This document shows, piece by piece, positions 34,701 through 42,585 of a stretch of DNA of 64,000 bases. Made by a program: the position numbers and the translations under genes. The notes beneath the pieces were generated by a model. It made no database searches. It saw only the letters and a list, made by a program, of their open reading frames with translations, and had not been told where the DNA came from. Positions within the stretch are counted from its first letter, which is position 1; each line of letters starts with the position of its first letter. The stretch is taken from assembly GCA_965203525.1 (NCBI GenBank), contig OZ241898.1:2790001-2854000 (forward strand), read 5' to 3'. Source of the DNA: WTFV01 sp965203525 (GTDB lineage Bacteria; Acidobacteriota; Vicinamibacteria; Vicinamibacterales; UBA8438).

Positions 34701-34797
34701 CGACGGTGCGCGGCCCGTCGGCCGAAGCCGCGGAAACCGTCGCGAGGCACGCGGCGACGGACGCGATGCAGATGCGGCGGGTCAGACCGGTTCTCAC
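31747..34797 (-). CDS. DUF5916 outer-membrane protein with FlgO/TolB-like N-terminus
   Basis: A 1016-residue exported protein. A signal peptide (ICIASVAACLATVSAASA) leads to a FlgO/TolB-like domain (TVAVAPFTNISAQPERDWIG, ELGADYLLAGAFQQLGEQLR), then a ~140-residue Gly/Ala/Arg linker made of tandem repeats. Next comes a carbohydrate-binding-like module (PPAIDGRLDDAVWRDA) and a long C-terminal beta-barrel of the DUF5916 type ending in an aromatic residue (LQYLFRY). GTG 34797 is used because TAGAAT at 34811-34816 looks like a -10 box overlapping the alternative ATG 34812. DUF5916 proteins are abundant in Acidobacteriota; function unknown, possibly polymer binding or uptake. Confidence 0.82.
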   Translation of the reverse strand: MRTGLTRRICIASVAACLATVSAASADGPRTVAVAPFTNISAQPERDWIGVGIAETVGTDLRGAAGVDVLDRAVVEGAVANLGGAGPGPPTERVLTGVARELGADYLLAGAFQQLGEQLRLTARLIDVRSETAVEAFKVDGRRNDLFALQDRLAGGVRAAVRRLLGRDGGARTGAAVRRLFGRDGGARTGGAGARGGTSATPSRPPSTARIAEAAAGAGTRPGNGTAASAGTAPRIAEAAASAGTRAGNGGGAEGAGTAPRIAEAAEGAGTRAGNGGGAGAGTRAENGGGARSAAAPAPPAQAVPAAGYAVGSRRNVQARPTSEPPAIDGRLDDAVWRDAVRITDFTQTNPVEGAAPTEQTEAWIAYDADHLYFAFHAHYTNPEEMRANRVDRDQTRRDDWIAVMFDTFLDQQRAYRFSVNPYGVQGDAILQGGRPMRGPPGGGGDTSWDALFETGGVLVADGWTAEMAIPFKSLRYPARGDGEHRWGFQITRTMQTRDETVVWSPMTRAVAGTLNQLGTLGGLRGLSASRNLEFLPTATGIRVGRLTDAGYVEGDAEPDLGMNVKYGVTSNLTADFTFNPEFSQIESDRPQIETNQRYPLFFPELRPFFLEGQEIFDTPGSTNLVHTRTIVDPRLGAKLTGKTGRTTLGVLVANDEAPGKLDDPHAYGFGETAQFLIGRARYDIYPESYVGAIMTDREFLESHSRVAGVDGRLRMGRTHSAEFLAVASSHRDLDGHATSGPLFDAEFRRDARHLSYSLEFNRIDPDFRTDAGFVRRVDTQRFDADVEYDWWPESWIISWGPGFRYLRNVDHAGVLQDEDFRADVSLRFARNVFFRADGRRELERFEGVDFRKTRFSMRNGISTSRRFSLFYGIDWGEQIRFVENPFLGRMFDYNVSLTLLPTSRLNTRFSLDTARFHGLHTGELVFDVKILRTFTTYQFTDRLLARNILEHDTGNGKVGVNLLFTYRVNAGTAFYVGYDDRLQEGIHLDRERFHNRDLQRHRRAFFTKLQYLFRY
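33905..34330 (-). repeat. Intragenic repeats in DUF5916 linker
   Basis: Two kinds of tandem unit: GRDGGARTGAAVRRL-type (about 51 bp, two copies near 34250-34325) and PRIAEAAEGAGTRAGNGGGA-type (three to four diverged copies, 33930-34190). All are in frame. They expand the linker between the FlgO-like and binding domains. Confidence 0.75.
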
Positions 34798-34984
34798 GTG
34801 ACCGCCGGGCATTCTACCAGTCCCGGCGGTCGTCCGCCCGCATCGTCCGGCCCCGACCGGGAGGGCGGCGCCGAGGCCGGGCCGCCGGCTCGTGTCAGCG
34901 GTCGAGAAGCGCTCGACGAGCCGCCGATCGGAAGCGCGGCGCCGAGGCCGGGTTGCCGGCATCGCCGGCTTCTACACGTCGAAT

Positions 34985-35008
34985 GCGGTCTCGACCGGTC
35001 GAGACCGC
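34985..35008. promoter_or_regulatory. 24-bp perfect palindrome in divergent intergenic region
   Basis: GCGGTCTCGACC followed directly by its reverse complement. It lies in the 430-bp gap between the divergent DUF5916 (minus) and rhodanese (plus) genes. With no T-tract and divergent neighbours, a regulator-binding site is more likely than a terminator. The same gap holds two short direct duplications (GGCGCCGAGGCCGG near 34868 and 34942; a 32-bp unit at 35053-35084 and 35128-35159) and no gene. Confidence 0.5.
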
Positions 35009-35227
35009 GGCGCCGCCGCCGAACCGCCGGCGGGTGGGTTTCCGCGGTGACCGAAATCGTTCTGATGCGAAGGGCGCCGCCTGGCCGGGACGGGCGGGTG
35101 CGGCGCCACGTCGGCCGCTCGGCGCTCGAAATCGTTCTGGTGCGGAGGGCGTCGCCTGGGACATGATTGGCGTCAGGCGTACGGATTCAGTGGGCCGTGA
35201 TCCGATCCCTGCAGGTGAGGTGCCGTG

Positions 35228-35662
35228 ATGAGAGCGAGACGAACGACGACGATCCCGCGCGCGACCGCGTGGCTGCCGATGCTCGGCCTGCTGCTGGCAG
35301 CCGCGGCCGCCGCGCAGACCGGGCGGCTCGACGTCGACGAGCTGAAGGCGCAGCTCGACGCCGGCGCCGAGGTGCTGCTGATCGACGTCCGCGAGGACCA
35401 CGAGGTCGAGAGCGGCTCGATCCCCGGCGCGATCCACGTTCCGGTGGGCGAGCTCGAAGCCCGCATGCCGGACATCCCGAAGGACGTGCGGCTCGTCTTC
35501 TTTTGAAACGCCGGCGGGCGGAGCTCCCGGGCCGCGGAGCTCTTCAGGTCGCACGGGTACAGCGCCGGCGAATTCTGCGCGTTGAACGACTGGAAGGCGA
35601 GTGGCTACGAGGTCGGCGGGACGGATCGTCCCGCCGCGGGACCGATTCGACCGGCGCGCTGA
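35228..35662 (+). CDS. Periplasmic rhodanese, candidate selenoprotein (TGA at active-site Cys)
   Basis: ATG 35228 follows AGGTGAGG. It encodes a signal peptide (WLPMLGLLLAAAAAAQ) and a single rhodanese domain: LLIDVREDHEVESGSIPGAI, HVPVGELEARMPDIPKDVRL, VFF. The frame then meets TGA at 35504-35506 (residue 93) and continues open for 51 codons with clear rhodanese sequence: NAGGRSSRAAELFRSHGY and NDWKASGYEV, ending at 35662. The TGA falls exactly where the catalytic cysteine of the CxxGxRS loop belongs, so selenocysteine is the simplest reading. A nonsense mutation (TGC to TGA) or sequencing error is the alternative. A second rhodanese in this window (59950-60399) has a normal Cys. Confidence 0.7.
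35521..35542 (+). promoter_or_regulatory. Candidate bacterial SECIS hairpin
   Basis: GAGCTCC (35521-35527), an 8-nt loop CGGGCCGC and GGAGCTC (35536-35542) form a 7-bp perfect stem beginning 14 nt after the in-frame TGA. The loop lies about 22-29 nt from the TGA, within the range used by bacterial selenocysteine insertion elements. The loop contains G residues but no GU pair, so agreement with the E. coli consensus is partial. Confidence 0.45.
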
Positions 35663-35827
35663 CGAGCCCGGCACGGTCCGCACCGGTTTCATGGAGGGAA
35701 GAAGCGCGGCGGCTTCGGGGCGGAGCGGCGGCGCTCCGTTCCGGGGCACGGTCTTGTCGTCAGCCTGTGCGGCGTCGCGGTCGCGGCGTCCGGCGAGGAA
35801 ACCCGTCGAGGCGACCTGCCCGGCGAG

Positions 35828-36949
35828 TCAGGAGATCGCCGGAGGTTCGGCCAGCTCCGGCCACCACGCGGACAGGCGGCGGTGGATCGCCGCCACGACC
35901 GTGGCCGCGGATCCGGCCTCCGAAAAAGCGCGGCTCGGCACGTCCTCCAGCGCGTAGTACGCAATCGATGCGGCGTTCGTCGCGATCGCTCGCCTGACTG
36001 CAATCGGACTCGGATGCGTGTCGGAGTCATCGTCTGTTTCGAAGACGTAGATCCAGGCGCGAACGTCGCTGTCGTGCGCGTCGGGGCGTTGCAGCGCATG
36101 CGTGCCGTCGCCTCGCGAAACAAGGTCGGGTCGGCCGAGATGCGGTTGCCAACTGTCCCAGACGGCCTGTGGAATCGCCAGCGACGTACCCACGGATCGC
36201 GGATGCACGCCGAGTTGAAATTTGAGCATCATCTGGTAGAACGTGCGCTTGAACACGTTCGCGATGTTGGGTCCCTCGATCCGGTCGGCGAGCCACCGCT
36301 GGTTTTTCTGGAGAACGTCCGCGAAGTCCGCCCCGTGAAGGCGAAGGGCATCCTTGAGATTCTGTACGGCCCGGCGGTAAGATCCATGAAAGTCCATTGT
36401 CTGCAATTCGAGGACGCCGAAGCGTCCAACATGAACGGCCTCCCTGCCGGCGGCCGTCAGTTCGACGAGTGTCATGTCGAAGGACAGCTCGGGAGAACGG
36501 TTCGTGGCGCCTATCGAGATTTCGCCGCCGAGCTTGTTCTGCAGGAAGACGACAGCCAGGGCGCCGTCGTGGACCAATCCGGCGATTTCCGCCCGCATGG
36601 CTTGTTTGGCGAGAGCGGGCGCCGGCACGATCCGCACCGGTCGATCCGGTCTCGCGCCGAAGAGTCGGCGCACGACGGTTTCTATCAGGTCGGGATCGAG
36701 AGCCCGGTACGGGCATACGAGCCAATCCTGTCTCGTGCCGTTGCTGGCGCTGTTTATCGTGCACACACCGGAGGAAGGCGCCTTCTTGACACACTCCCGT
36801 TTTTCTCGGACAGCAGCCGTGAGAAAGGGACACTGGCCGGCCCGTTGCGTGCGAAGTGCGCCGGTGCTCCCGTGGACGTGCGGGTACGTGCGGTAGCCGA
36901 ACCACTCGCTGACGAAGTTCCCGCGGTCGGCATCAGGGTTTTTTGTCAT
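35828..36949 (-). CDS. NotI-family type II restriction endonuclease
   Basis: A 373-residue protein with the NotI-type N-terminus: GNFVSEWFGYRTYP, then cysteines 40, 53, 63 and 79 in CPFLTA, RECVKK, GVCTI and LVCPYRALD, the set that binds an iron atom in NotI. The C-terminal half holds the catalytic region (AVVFLQNKLGGEISIGATNR, GVLELQTMDFHGSYRRAVQN with a PD-(D/E)XK-like ELQ core). The ATG overlaps the stop of the methyltransferase gene (ATGA). Probably an 8-bp-type rare cutter, but the recognition site cannot be read from sequence. Confidence 0.82.
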   Translation of the reverse strand: MTKNPDADRGNFVSEWFGYRTYPHVHGSTGALRTQRAGQCPFLTAAVREKRECVKKAPSSGVCTINSASNGTRQDWLVCPYRALDPDLIETVVRRLFGARPDRPVRIVPAPALAKQAMRAEIAGLVHDGALAVVFLQNKLGGEISIGATNRSPELSFDMTLVELTAAGREAVHVGRFGVLELQTMDFHGSYRRAVQNLKDALRLHGADFADVLQKNQRWLADRIEGPNIANVFKRTFYQMMLKFQLGVHPRSVGTSLAIPQAVWDSWQPHLGRPDLVSRGDGTHALQRPDAHDSDVRAWIYVFETDDDSDTHPSPIAVRRAIATNAASIAYYALEDVPSRAFSEAGSAATVVAAIHRRLSAWWPELAEPPAIS

Positions 36950-37890
36950 GAGCCGCTGTCCATCAGTCTCAGTTGGCACCTCTTCGTGAGATTGGATGCC
37001 GCCTGCGTGTAGGCCATGGATCTGTCGATTCCGATTGTCCGGCGTCCGGATGCGACCGCCGCGGCCAGCGCGCGGCCGGTGCCGCAGAACGGATCGAGCA
37101 CGGTGCCGCCAGGAGGGCAACTGCTGCGGATGCGCGGCAGGATCAGGGACTCGGGGAACGTCGCCGTATGCCCGTTTTCTCCCGGACGGACATACTGCGT
37201 GATGACGTCGTTCGACCCCGCTTCCGTCTCCGACATGTCGTAGTAATACCTGGCTCGTCCGTTCGTCGGCCGCACGACGAAATGAAAGAAATGTTCGTGG
37301 CTCAGGCGCAGGCGATCCGTTTCGGGGCGGGGCGGGACGTTCGGCTTGTGCCAGATCACGTCGTTGCGGAGGATCCAGCGCTTGTCCTGCATCGCAATCG
37401 CGAACCGGGCCGGAACCAGAAGCAATTGCTTCTCCTGACGGTAGCCGCCCATCGGAGTCCGCCGGCGCTGCCGGGACTGGTCGCCCAATCCCTGACGCCC
37501 GCGCTGCCGAATGCTGGACCAGCGTGCGAAATAGGTGTCGCCGACGTTGATCCACAGACTGCCCGAAGGCTTGAGCGCCGGCCGGAACAATTCGAACATC
37601 TCGACGAGATGGGCGACGTACCATTCGGGCAGCGGCTCCAGTCCGAGCGCGCCGCCGTTGCCGCGGTACCATTCATAATCCGGAACCTCACTCCTGTCCG
37701 CGCCGGTCTCGATCCAGTCCCGGAAGATGTTCCAGTTGTGGTCCTGCTCGTAGGTTCGATGGCCCCAGTACGGCGGACTCGTGATGAGAAGGTCTATGCT
37801 CCGGGGAGCGAGCGACGGCAACAGGTCGTATGCGTCGCCGTGCAGTACGGTGACGGCGGCGGTCGGTGTTGCGGTTGCAAGGGTTGCCAT
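36946..37890 (-). CDS. N4-cytosine DNA methyltransferase of NotI-like R-M system
   Basis: A 314-residue enzyme with catalytic motif TSPPYW (residues 37-42), typical of N4-cytosine methyltransferases, and the SAM motif DPFCGTGRALAAAV near residue 266. SHEHFFHFVVR and NDVIWHKPN are further family motifs. It is translationally coupled to the restriction gene, upstream of it, so protection is expressed first. Upstream lies a less GC-rich gap, consistent with acquisition of the cassette. Confidence 0.88.
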   Translation of the reverse strand: MATLATATPTAAVTVLHGDAYDLLPSLAPRSIDLLITSPPYWGHRTYEQDHNWNIFRDWIETGADRSEVPDYEWYRGNGGALGLEPLPEWYVAHLVEMFELFRPALKPSGSLWINVGDTYFARWSSIRQRGRQGLGDQSRQRRRTPMGGYRQEKQLLLVPARFAIAMQDKRWILRNDVIWHKPNVPPRPETDRLRLSHEHFFHFVVRPTNGRARYYYDMSETEAGSNDVITQYVRPGENGHTATFPESLILPRIRSSCPPGGTVLDPFCGTGRALAAAVASGRRTIGIDRSMAYTQAASNLTKRCQLRLMDSGS

Positions 37891-37979
37891 GCGATTTCCG
37901 GATCAATGACAGCCGATGGTTGACTCTCTATGCTGCACGGTTTACAGACGGGTTGATCCGTCTCCCATCGCAATCGACG

Positions 37980-38174
37980 TCAACTCTCCGTCTCCGACGT
38001 CACTACTTTTTCAGGGTGGAGTCGATGGCCCGAGTATGGAAACAACGGACGTTCGACATGAGATTCAAAAAAATGTCGTGCGCGTCGATCTGATTGACGG
38101 ATTATCTCGCGGATGTCGACGTCATTCGACTGCGTTCCGGTAGGTACGAAATCAGGTTTCCTGTTCACACTCAT
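37980..38174 (-). CDS. Possible small protein downstream of SDH_sah gene
   Basis: A 64-residue ORF starting 5 nt after the stop of the serine-protease gene. The peptide (SNDVDIREIIRQSDRRARHF) is charged and partly helical with no recognised domain. The tight spacing supports co-expression; the lack of a good ribosome site and family keeps confidence low. The remainder of 37891-38179 is less GC-rich and otherwise empty. Confidence 0.35.
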   Translation of the reverse strand: MSVNRKPDFVPTGTQSNDVDIREIIRQSDRRARHFFESHVERPLFPYSGHRLHPEKVVTSETES

Positions 38175-38179
38175 GGTGG

Positions 38180-39211
38180 TCAGACCTCGGGTGCCGGAGC
38201 CGTTGTAATGAGACCAATGTATGAACGAGGAAGCCCAAGCTGTGGACGAAGTTCATCAAACACATCCTCGATCGGTTCGTCTGGTTCCGAAATATTGAAC
38301 TTAAGACGGTCACGAGCTTCTACGACATCAATCGCGAATTCATGCGCAGGATAGAATTCCACTAGTGATTCATAGTCTGCATTCCGCTGTGTCTTTTTGC
38401 TACGATCGCTTGGTCGCGCTACGCGCTCACAGTATAAGTGCGCCAGCCGGCTGTCAAGTCTCAACGCCGCCAAGTCGTAAGGCTCGATCCGCTCAAGGAG
38501 AGGACGAGCCACACGTGTGGCAATCTCAATGGAGCTCTCTAATGCGCGGTGCGGGGCAACACCTTGCTGCAAGAGTACTTGCATGGAAGTGTCCATCGAC
38601 GACAACGAAAGCTCTCTTACATAGCTTACCAACTCCAATGCCTCCAGTGGAGATTGACGCTCACTGACGAAAAACTTTTGTGGCCTCTTGCTGATCACTT
38701 GTGGGTCGAGTGGACCGAGTTGAGCGCCGTGTGACATTATGAGTTCATGGGATCCGAGTGTGACCAACGTCGCACCGCTCGCAGCCAATTTTGGAACAAG
38801 CGCGGTCCAAGAATTTGCGCAATGAGCCAGAAAGCGGGCCACCAGATAGCAGGGCGTGAGCATGCCGCCGGGTGAATGAATCAGGATATCTACAGGGCCG
38901 GTCTGTCCGACGTTGCGTAGTTCGCTCTTCCATGAATAGACATGATCCCAAACGGTTTCGTCGATTTGACTCGCGATCAGCGCAAAGAGCGGGCGCTGGC
39001 GAGCCTTCTGTAGTCGTGCGAGAGACTGGGTTATTTTCTGCCCAGAACCATCGGGTTCACACGTTGGCGAGCGTTGGCTCTGAGCGGGCACCAAGCGTGG
39101 CGAGTCTTCAGGCTGCACGGCTGATTGCTGAGAACACACGCCCGCGACGCTGTCCAAGCCGCCCGCGGACGTCCGATCGCCAAGAAGTCGAGAGGCATTT
39201 CCCACAGTCAT
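38180..39211 (-). CDS. SDH_sah-family (ClpP/SppA-fold) serine protease
   Basis: A 343-residue member of the serine dehydrogenase proteinase family. Crotonase-fold motifs are clear: VDILIHSPGGMLTPCYLVAR, LVPKLAASGATLVTLGSHEL with the likely catalytic Ser in AASG, and MSHGAQLGPLDPQV. There is no signal peptide. ATG 39211 is used, with CATAAT at about 39235 as a -10 candidate; a TTG at 39232 is also in frame. The gene is less GC-rich than its neighbours and sits beside the NotI-like cassette, suggesting a transferred defence-associated gene. Confidence 0.82.
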   Translation of the reverse strand: MTVGNASRLLGDRTSAGGLDSVAGVCSQQSAVQPEDSPRLVPAQSQRSPTCEPDGSGQKITQSLARLQKARQRPLFALIASQIDETVWDHVYSWKSELRNVGQTGPVDILIHSPGGMLTPCYLVARFLAHCANSWTALVPKLAASGATLVTLGSHELIMSHGAQLGPLDPQVISKRPQKFFVSERQSPLEALELVSYVRELSLSSMDTSMQVLLQQGVAPHRALESSIEIATRVARPLLERIEPYDLAALRLDSRLAHLYCERVARPSDRSKKTQRNADYESLVEFYPAHEFAIDVVEARDRLKFNISEPDEPIEDVFDELRPQLGLPRSYIGLITTAPAPEV

Positions 39212-39265
39212 CGTGTAGCTCAACGGCTTCAATTATGCCGTCGAGATGGAGGGGTTGTCAACGGA

Positions 39266-40603
39266 TCAGTCGAGCACGGCGCGGATCGACTCGGCCAGGA
39301 TCTCCACCATCCGCTCGATCTGCGCGCTCGTGATCACGATCGGCGGGGCCAGCAGGTAGGTGTCGGCCTTCACGCGGCTCACCAGGCCGCGGTCGGCGGC
39401 CGCGCGGAGCACCGCGGCGCCGATGCCGCGGCCGGCGGAAAACGACCGCTTGCTCGCCCGGTCCTCGACCAGCTCGACCGCGCACATCAGCCCCTTGCCG
39501 CGGACGTCGCCCACGTGCGGGTGATCGGCGAGCGCGGCGCGGAGCCGGCCGAGCAGCTCGCCGCCCTTGGCCGCGGCCTGCTCGGGAAACCGTTCGTCCT
39601 CGATGATCCGCAGCGTCCGTAGCGCCACCGCGCACCCGACGGGATGCGCGCTGTAGGTGTAGGCGTGCATCCACGGCTCGCCGGCGTCGTCGAGGGCCGC
39701 GGCCACCCGGTCGCTGACGCCGATGCCGCCGAAGGGGAAGTAGCCGGAGGTGATCGCCTTGGCGAACTGCACGACGTCCGGCTCGACGCCCCAGTGATCG
39801 AGCGCGAAGAGGCGGCCGGTCCGCCCGAAGCCGGTGATCACCTCGTCGGCGACGAGGAGCACGTCGTACCGGTCGCAGATCGCGCGGATGCGCGGGAAGT
39901 AGTCGTCCGGCGGCACGATGACGCCGCCCGCCCCCTGCACCGGCTCGGCGATGAACATCGCCACGGTGTCGGCGCCTTCCCGCAGGATGGCCCGCTCCAG
40001 CTCGTTGGCGGCGGCCACGCCCAGGCTCTCGCCGGGCGGCGCCTCGTAGCGGTACGGGTCGGGCGCCGGCACGTGCGAGAAGCCGGGGACGCGCGGCTCG
40101 AAGAGCGGCCAGTAGCGGCTGAGGCCGGTGGCGCTCATCGCGGCGAGGGTGACCCCGTGGTAGCCGTTCACCCGCGAGATGACCTTGGTCTTGGCCGGCC
40201 GGTCGCGCAGCTTCCAGTAGGCGCGCGCCATCTTGATGCTGCTGTCGGTCGCCTCGCCGCCGCCGCTCGTGAAGAAGAAGCGGTTGATCGACGGATAACA
40301 GAGCGCCGCGAGCCGTTCGGCCAGCTCGATGGCGCGCGGGTTGGAGCTGCCGGCGTAGCCGGAGACGTAGGCCAGCTCCGCCGCCTGCGCGCGCATCGCC
40401 TCGGCCAGCTCCGGCCGGCCGTGGCCGGCAGTGACGTTCCAGAGCCCGGCGAGGCCGTCGATGTGCTCGCGCCCGTCGGCGTCGGTGAGCACCGCCCCGT
40501 CTCCCCGCACCCACACCCGCGCGTGGCGGTGCAGCGGCTCGTCGTGCAGCGGGTGGATCAGATGGGCGGCGTCGCGCGCCAGCAGGTCGGCGGTGGCGGT
40601 CAT
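39266..40603 (-). CDS. Class III aminotransferase
   Basis: A 445-residue PLP enzyme of the omega-amino-acid:pyruvate / beta-alanine transaminase branch. Motifs: AAHLIHPLHDEPLHRHARVW, GLWNVTAGHGRPELAEAM, FFTSGGGEATDSSIKMARAY, the PLP aspartate in LLVADEVITGFGRTG and the PLP lysine in VVQFAKAITSGYFPFGG. The length is normal for the family. The substrate is not fixed by sequence; putrescine, beta-alanine or taurine are possible. Transcribed alone, divergent from a thioredoxin-like gene. Confidence 0.88.
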   Translation of the reverse strand: MTATADLLARDAAHLIHPLHDEPLHRHARVWVRGDGAVLTDADGREHIDGLAGLWNVTAGHGRPELAEAMRAQAAELAYVSGYAGSSNPRAIELAERLAALCYPSINRFFFTSGGGEATDSSIKMARAYWKLRDRPAKTKVISRVNGYHGVTLAAMSATGLSRYWPLFEPRVPGFSHVPAPDPYRYEAPPGESLGVAAANELERAILREGADTVAMFIAEPVQGAGGVIVPPDDYFPRIRAICDRYDVLLVADEVITGFGRTGRLFALDHWGVEPDVVQFAKAITSGYFPFGGIGVSDRVAAALDDAGEPWMHAYTYSAHPVGCAVALRTLRIIEDERFPEQAAAKGGELLGRLRAALADHPHVGDVRGKGLMCAVELVEDRASKRSFSAGRGIGAAVLRAAADRGLVSRVKADTYLLAPPIVITSAQIERMVEILAESIRAVLD

Positions 40604-40721
40604 TGGAAGGCCCGTCGCGGGGATGGCGCGGGCCGCCGCGTCTCCGCCGGCCGGCCGCCCCTGACAGGCAGGATAGCACGCCGCCGTGCTACGCTACGAG
40701 CGGTCGCCGAGGCCGTTGCAG

Positions 40722-41474
40722 ATGCAGGAAAACCGCGCGGGGAGCGTACGGCGCGGATTCGTCCGGCCGGCCGTCGCCGCGGCCGGGCTGGTCGCCGCCC
40801 TGGCCGGTGCGCTGCTGGCGACGGCGCCGGTCCGCCCGGCGTACGATCCGTCGTCCGCGACGCCCCCGGCGCCGGCGCGGCCGGGGCGCGACGGCGCGGG
40901 GAACGCGGCGGTCACCCGGTTCGCGGAGGTTGCCGCGAACCGGCCGGCGGGTTCGCGTCCGGTTGCGGCCGCCGCCGGGGTGACCGTGCCCGGGCTCGAC
41001 GGGACGCGGGTCGCGCCGCTCGCTCCCGCCGCCGGCGTCGAGGCGACGGTCCTGCTGTTCGTGATGACCGACTGTCCGATCTCGAACCGCTACGCGCCGG
41101 AGATCCGGCGGCTGCACGACGAGTTCGCCGGCGCGGTCCGGTTCTGGCTGGTCTACGTCGACGCGCACCGGCCGGCCGGCGCGCTGCGGGAGCACCGCGC
41201 CTCGTTCGGGTATCCGTTCGCGGCCCTGCGGGACGCGGACGGCGCCCTGGCGGCGCTGGCCGGGGCGACCGTCACCCCGGAGGCCGCGGTGTTCGACGCG
41301 GCGCGGAGGCTGGTCTACCGGGGGCGGATCGACGACCGCTTCGTTGCGTTCGGCGTGGCGCGCCGGGCGCCCCGAACCCGCGACCTGCGCGACAGGCTGC
41401 GCCGCATCGCGGCCGGAGAGACCCTGTCGTTCTCGGAGACGCGGGCCGTGGGGTGCTATATTTCCGGCGCGTGA
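40722..41474 (+). CDS. Membrane-anchored thioredoxin-fold protein
   Basis: A 250-residue protein with an N-terminal membrane anchor (VAAAGLVAALAGALLATA), an Ala/Pro-rich spacer and a redoxin-like domain. The segment VLLFVMTDCPISNRYAPEIR is the usual ResA/AhpC-type strand-helix with a single Cys in place of CxxC, followed by FWLVYVDAHRPAGALREH and ATVTPEAAVFDAARRLVYRG. A C-terminal GCYI motif ends the protein, as in many planctomycete/acidobacterial redoxins. A GTG at 40686 would add 12 residues. Confidence 0.7.
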   Translation: MQENRAGSVRRGFVRPAVAAAGLVAALAGALLATAPVRPAYDPSSATPPAPARPGRDGAGNAAVTRFAEVAANRPAGSRPVAAAAGVTVPGLDGTRVAPLAPAAGVEATVLLFVMTDCPISNRYAPEIRRLHDEFAGAVRFWLVYVDAHRPAGALREHRASFGYPFAALRDADGALAALAGATVTPEAAVFDAARRLVYRGRIDDRFVAFGVARRAPRTRDLRDRLRRIAAGETLSFSETRAVGCYISGA

Positions 41475-41557
41475 CCGGTTCGGGCCGGGTATCCGGCGGC
41501 GGCGCGTAGCGATGGGTTCCAGATGGAGTAGCGACGGGTTCCGGAGGAGGAGGGGCA

Positions 41558-42415
41558 ATGCAGCGCAAGCATTTCGTGTCGGCGGTCGTGGCGGCGGCGG
41601 TGCTGGCCGCCGGCGCGGCGGCGTTCGCGCAGGACGTGACGAAGTACGTGCGGTACGAGCACGGCGGAGCGGCTTCGTACGGCGTCCTCGAAGGGGAGAC
41701 GATCCACCAGCTCGGCGGCGACGTGTTCGAGTCGCCCGCGCGGACCGGCGTCACCGTGGCGCTCGGCGACGTCACCCTCCTTCCGCCGAGCGAGCCGAAG
41801 AAGGTCGTGGCGGCCGGACTGAACTACCGCAGCCACCTCGGCGGGGCGCAGCCGGCGGAGTACCCCGGCCTGTTCGACAAGCACGCCACGTCGCTGATCG
41901 GGCACGAGGCGGAGATCACCTACTACGAGGACGCCACCAACCTGCACTTCGAAGGCGAGATGGTGCTGATCATCGGCAAGGTGACGCGCGGCGTTTCCGT
42001 GGAGGAAGCGCCCGGCCACATCTTCGCCGTCGCCCCCGGCAACGACGTCAGCGAGCGGGTCTGGCAGAGCAACGACCTGCAGTGGTTCCGCGCCAAGGGC
42101 GCCGACACCTTCGGGCCGGTCGGGCCGGTCATGGCGCGCGGCGTCGACTACGACGACCTGCTGCTCCGGACGCGGGTGAACGGAGAGGTCGTGCAGTCGC
42201 AGCGGACCCGCGACCTGCTGTTCGACTCGTCCTACCTGGTCAGCTACGTCAGCCGCTACGTGACGCTCGAGCCGGGCGACATGATCTTCACCGGCACGCC
42301 CGGTTCGACGTCGGCGCTGCAGCCGGGCGACGTCGTCGAGGTCGAGCTCGAGCACGTCGGCGTGCTGCGGAACACGGTCGGCCCGAAGGGCGGGCGGCCG
42401 ACGAACGAGCAGTGA
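41558..42415 (+). CDS. Exported fumarylacetoacetate hydrolase-family protein
   Basis: A 285-residue protein with a signal peptide (SAVVAAAVLAAGAAAFAQ) followed by an FAH domain: KKVVAAGLNYRSH, EITYYEDATNLHFEGEMVLI with the metal-binding Glu pair, NDVSERVWQ, and GDMIFTGTPGSTSALQPGD. FAH family members hydrolyse or isomerise beta-diketo acids; a signal peptide is unusual for the family and implies a periplasmic substrate. The leader repeats itself (TAGCGATGGGTTCC / TAGCGACGGGTTCC at 41507 and 41530) before GGAGGAGGAGG. Confidence 0.85.
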   Translation: MQRKHFVSAVVAAAVLAAGAAAFAQDVTKYVRYEHGGAASYGVLEGETIHQLGGDVFESPARTGVTVALGDVTLLPPSEPKKVVAAGLNYRSHLGGAQPAEYPGLFDKHATSLIGHEAEITYYEDATNLHFEGEMVLIIGKVTRGVSVEEAPGHIFAVAPGNDVSERVWQSNDLQWFRAKGADTFGPVGPVMARGVDYDDLLLRTRVNGEVVQSQRTRDLLFDSSYLVSYVSRYVTLEPGDMIFTGTPGSTSALQPGDVVEVELEHVGVLRNTVGPKGGRPTNEQ

Positions 42416-42585
42416 GAGGCGCCGCGTTCTTCGGCGCGGCCGGGCGCCGGCCGGACAAGCCGCGCGTGACGATGCGGCGGCGGGCCCCGGGCCGCGGTCC
42501 CGGCGGGGCAGGACGTCCGTCCGCGGCCGGCGGGTGGCGGGCCGCCGCCGCGCGAATCCGGCGCATCCGCACGGGGCTGCCGGCG

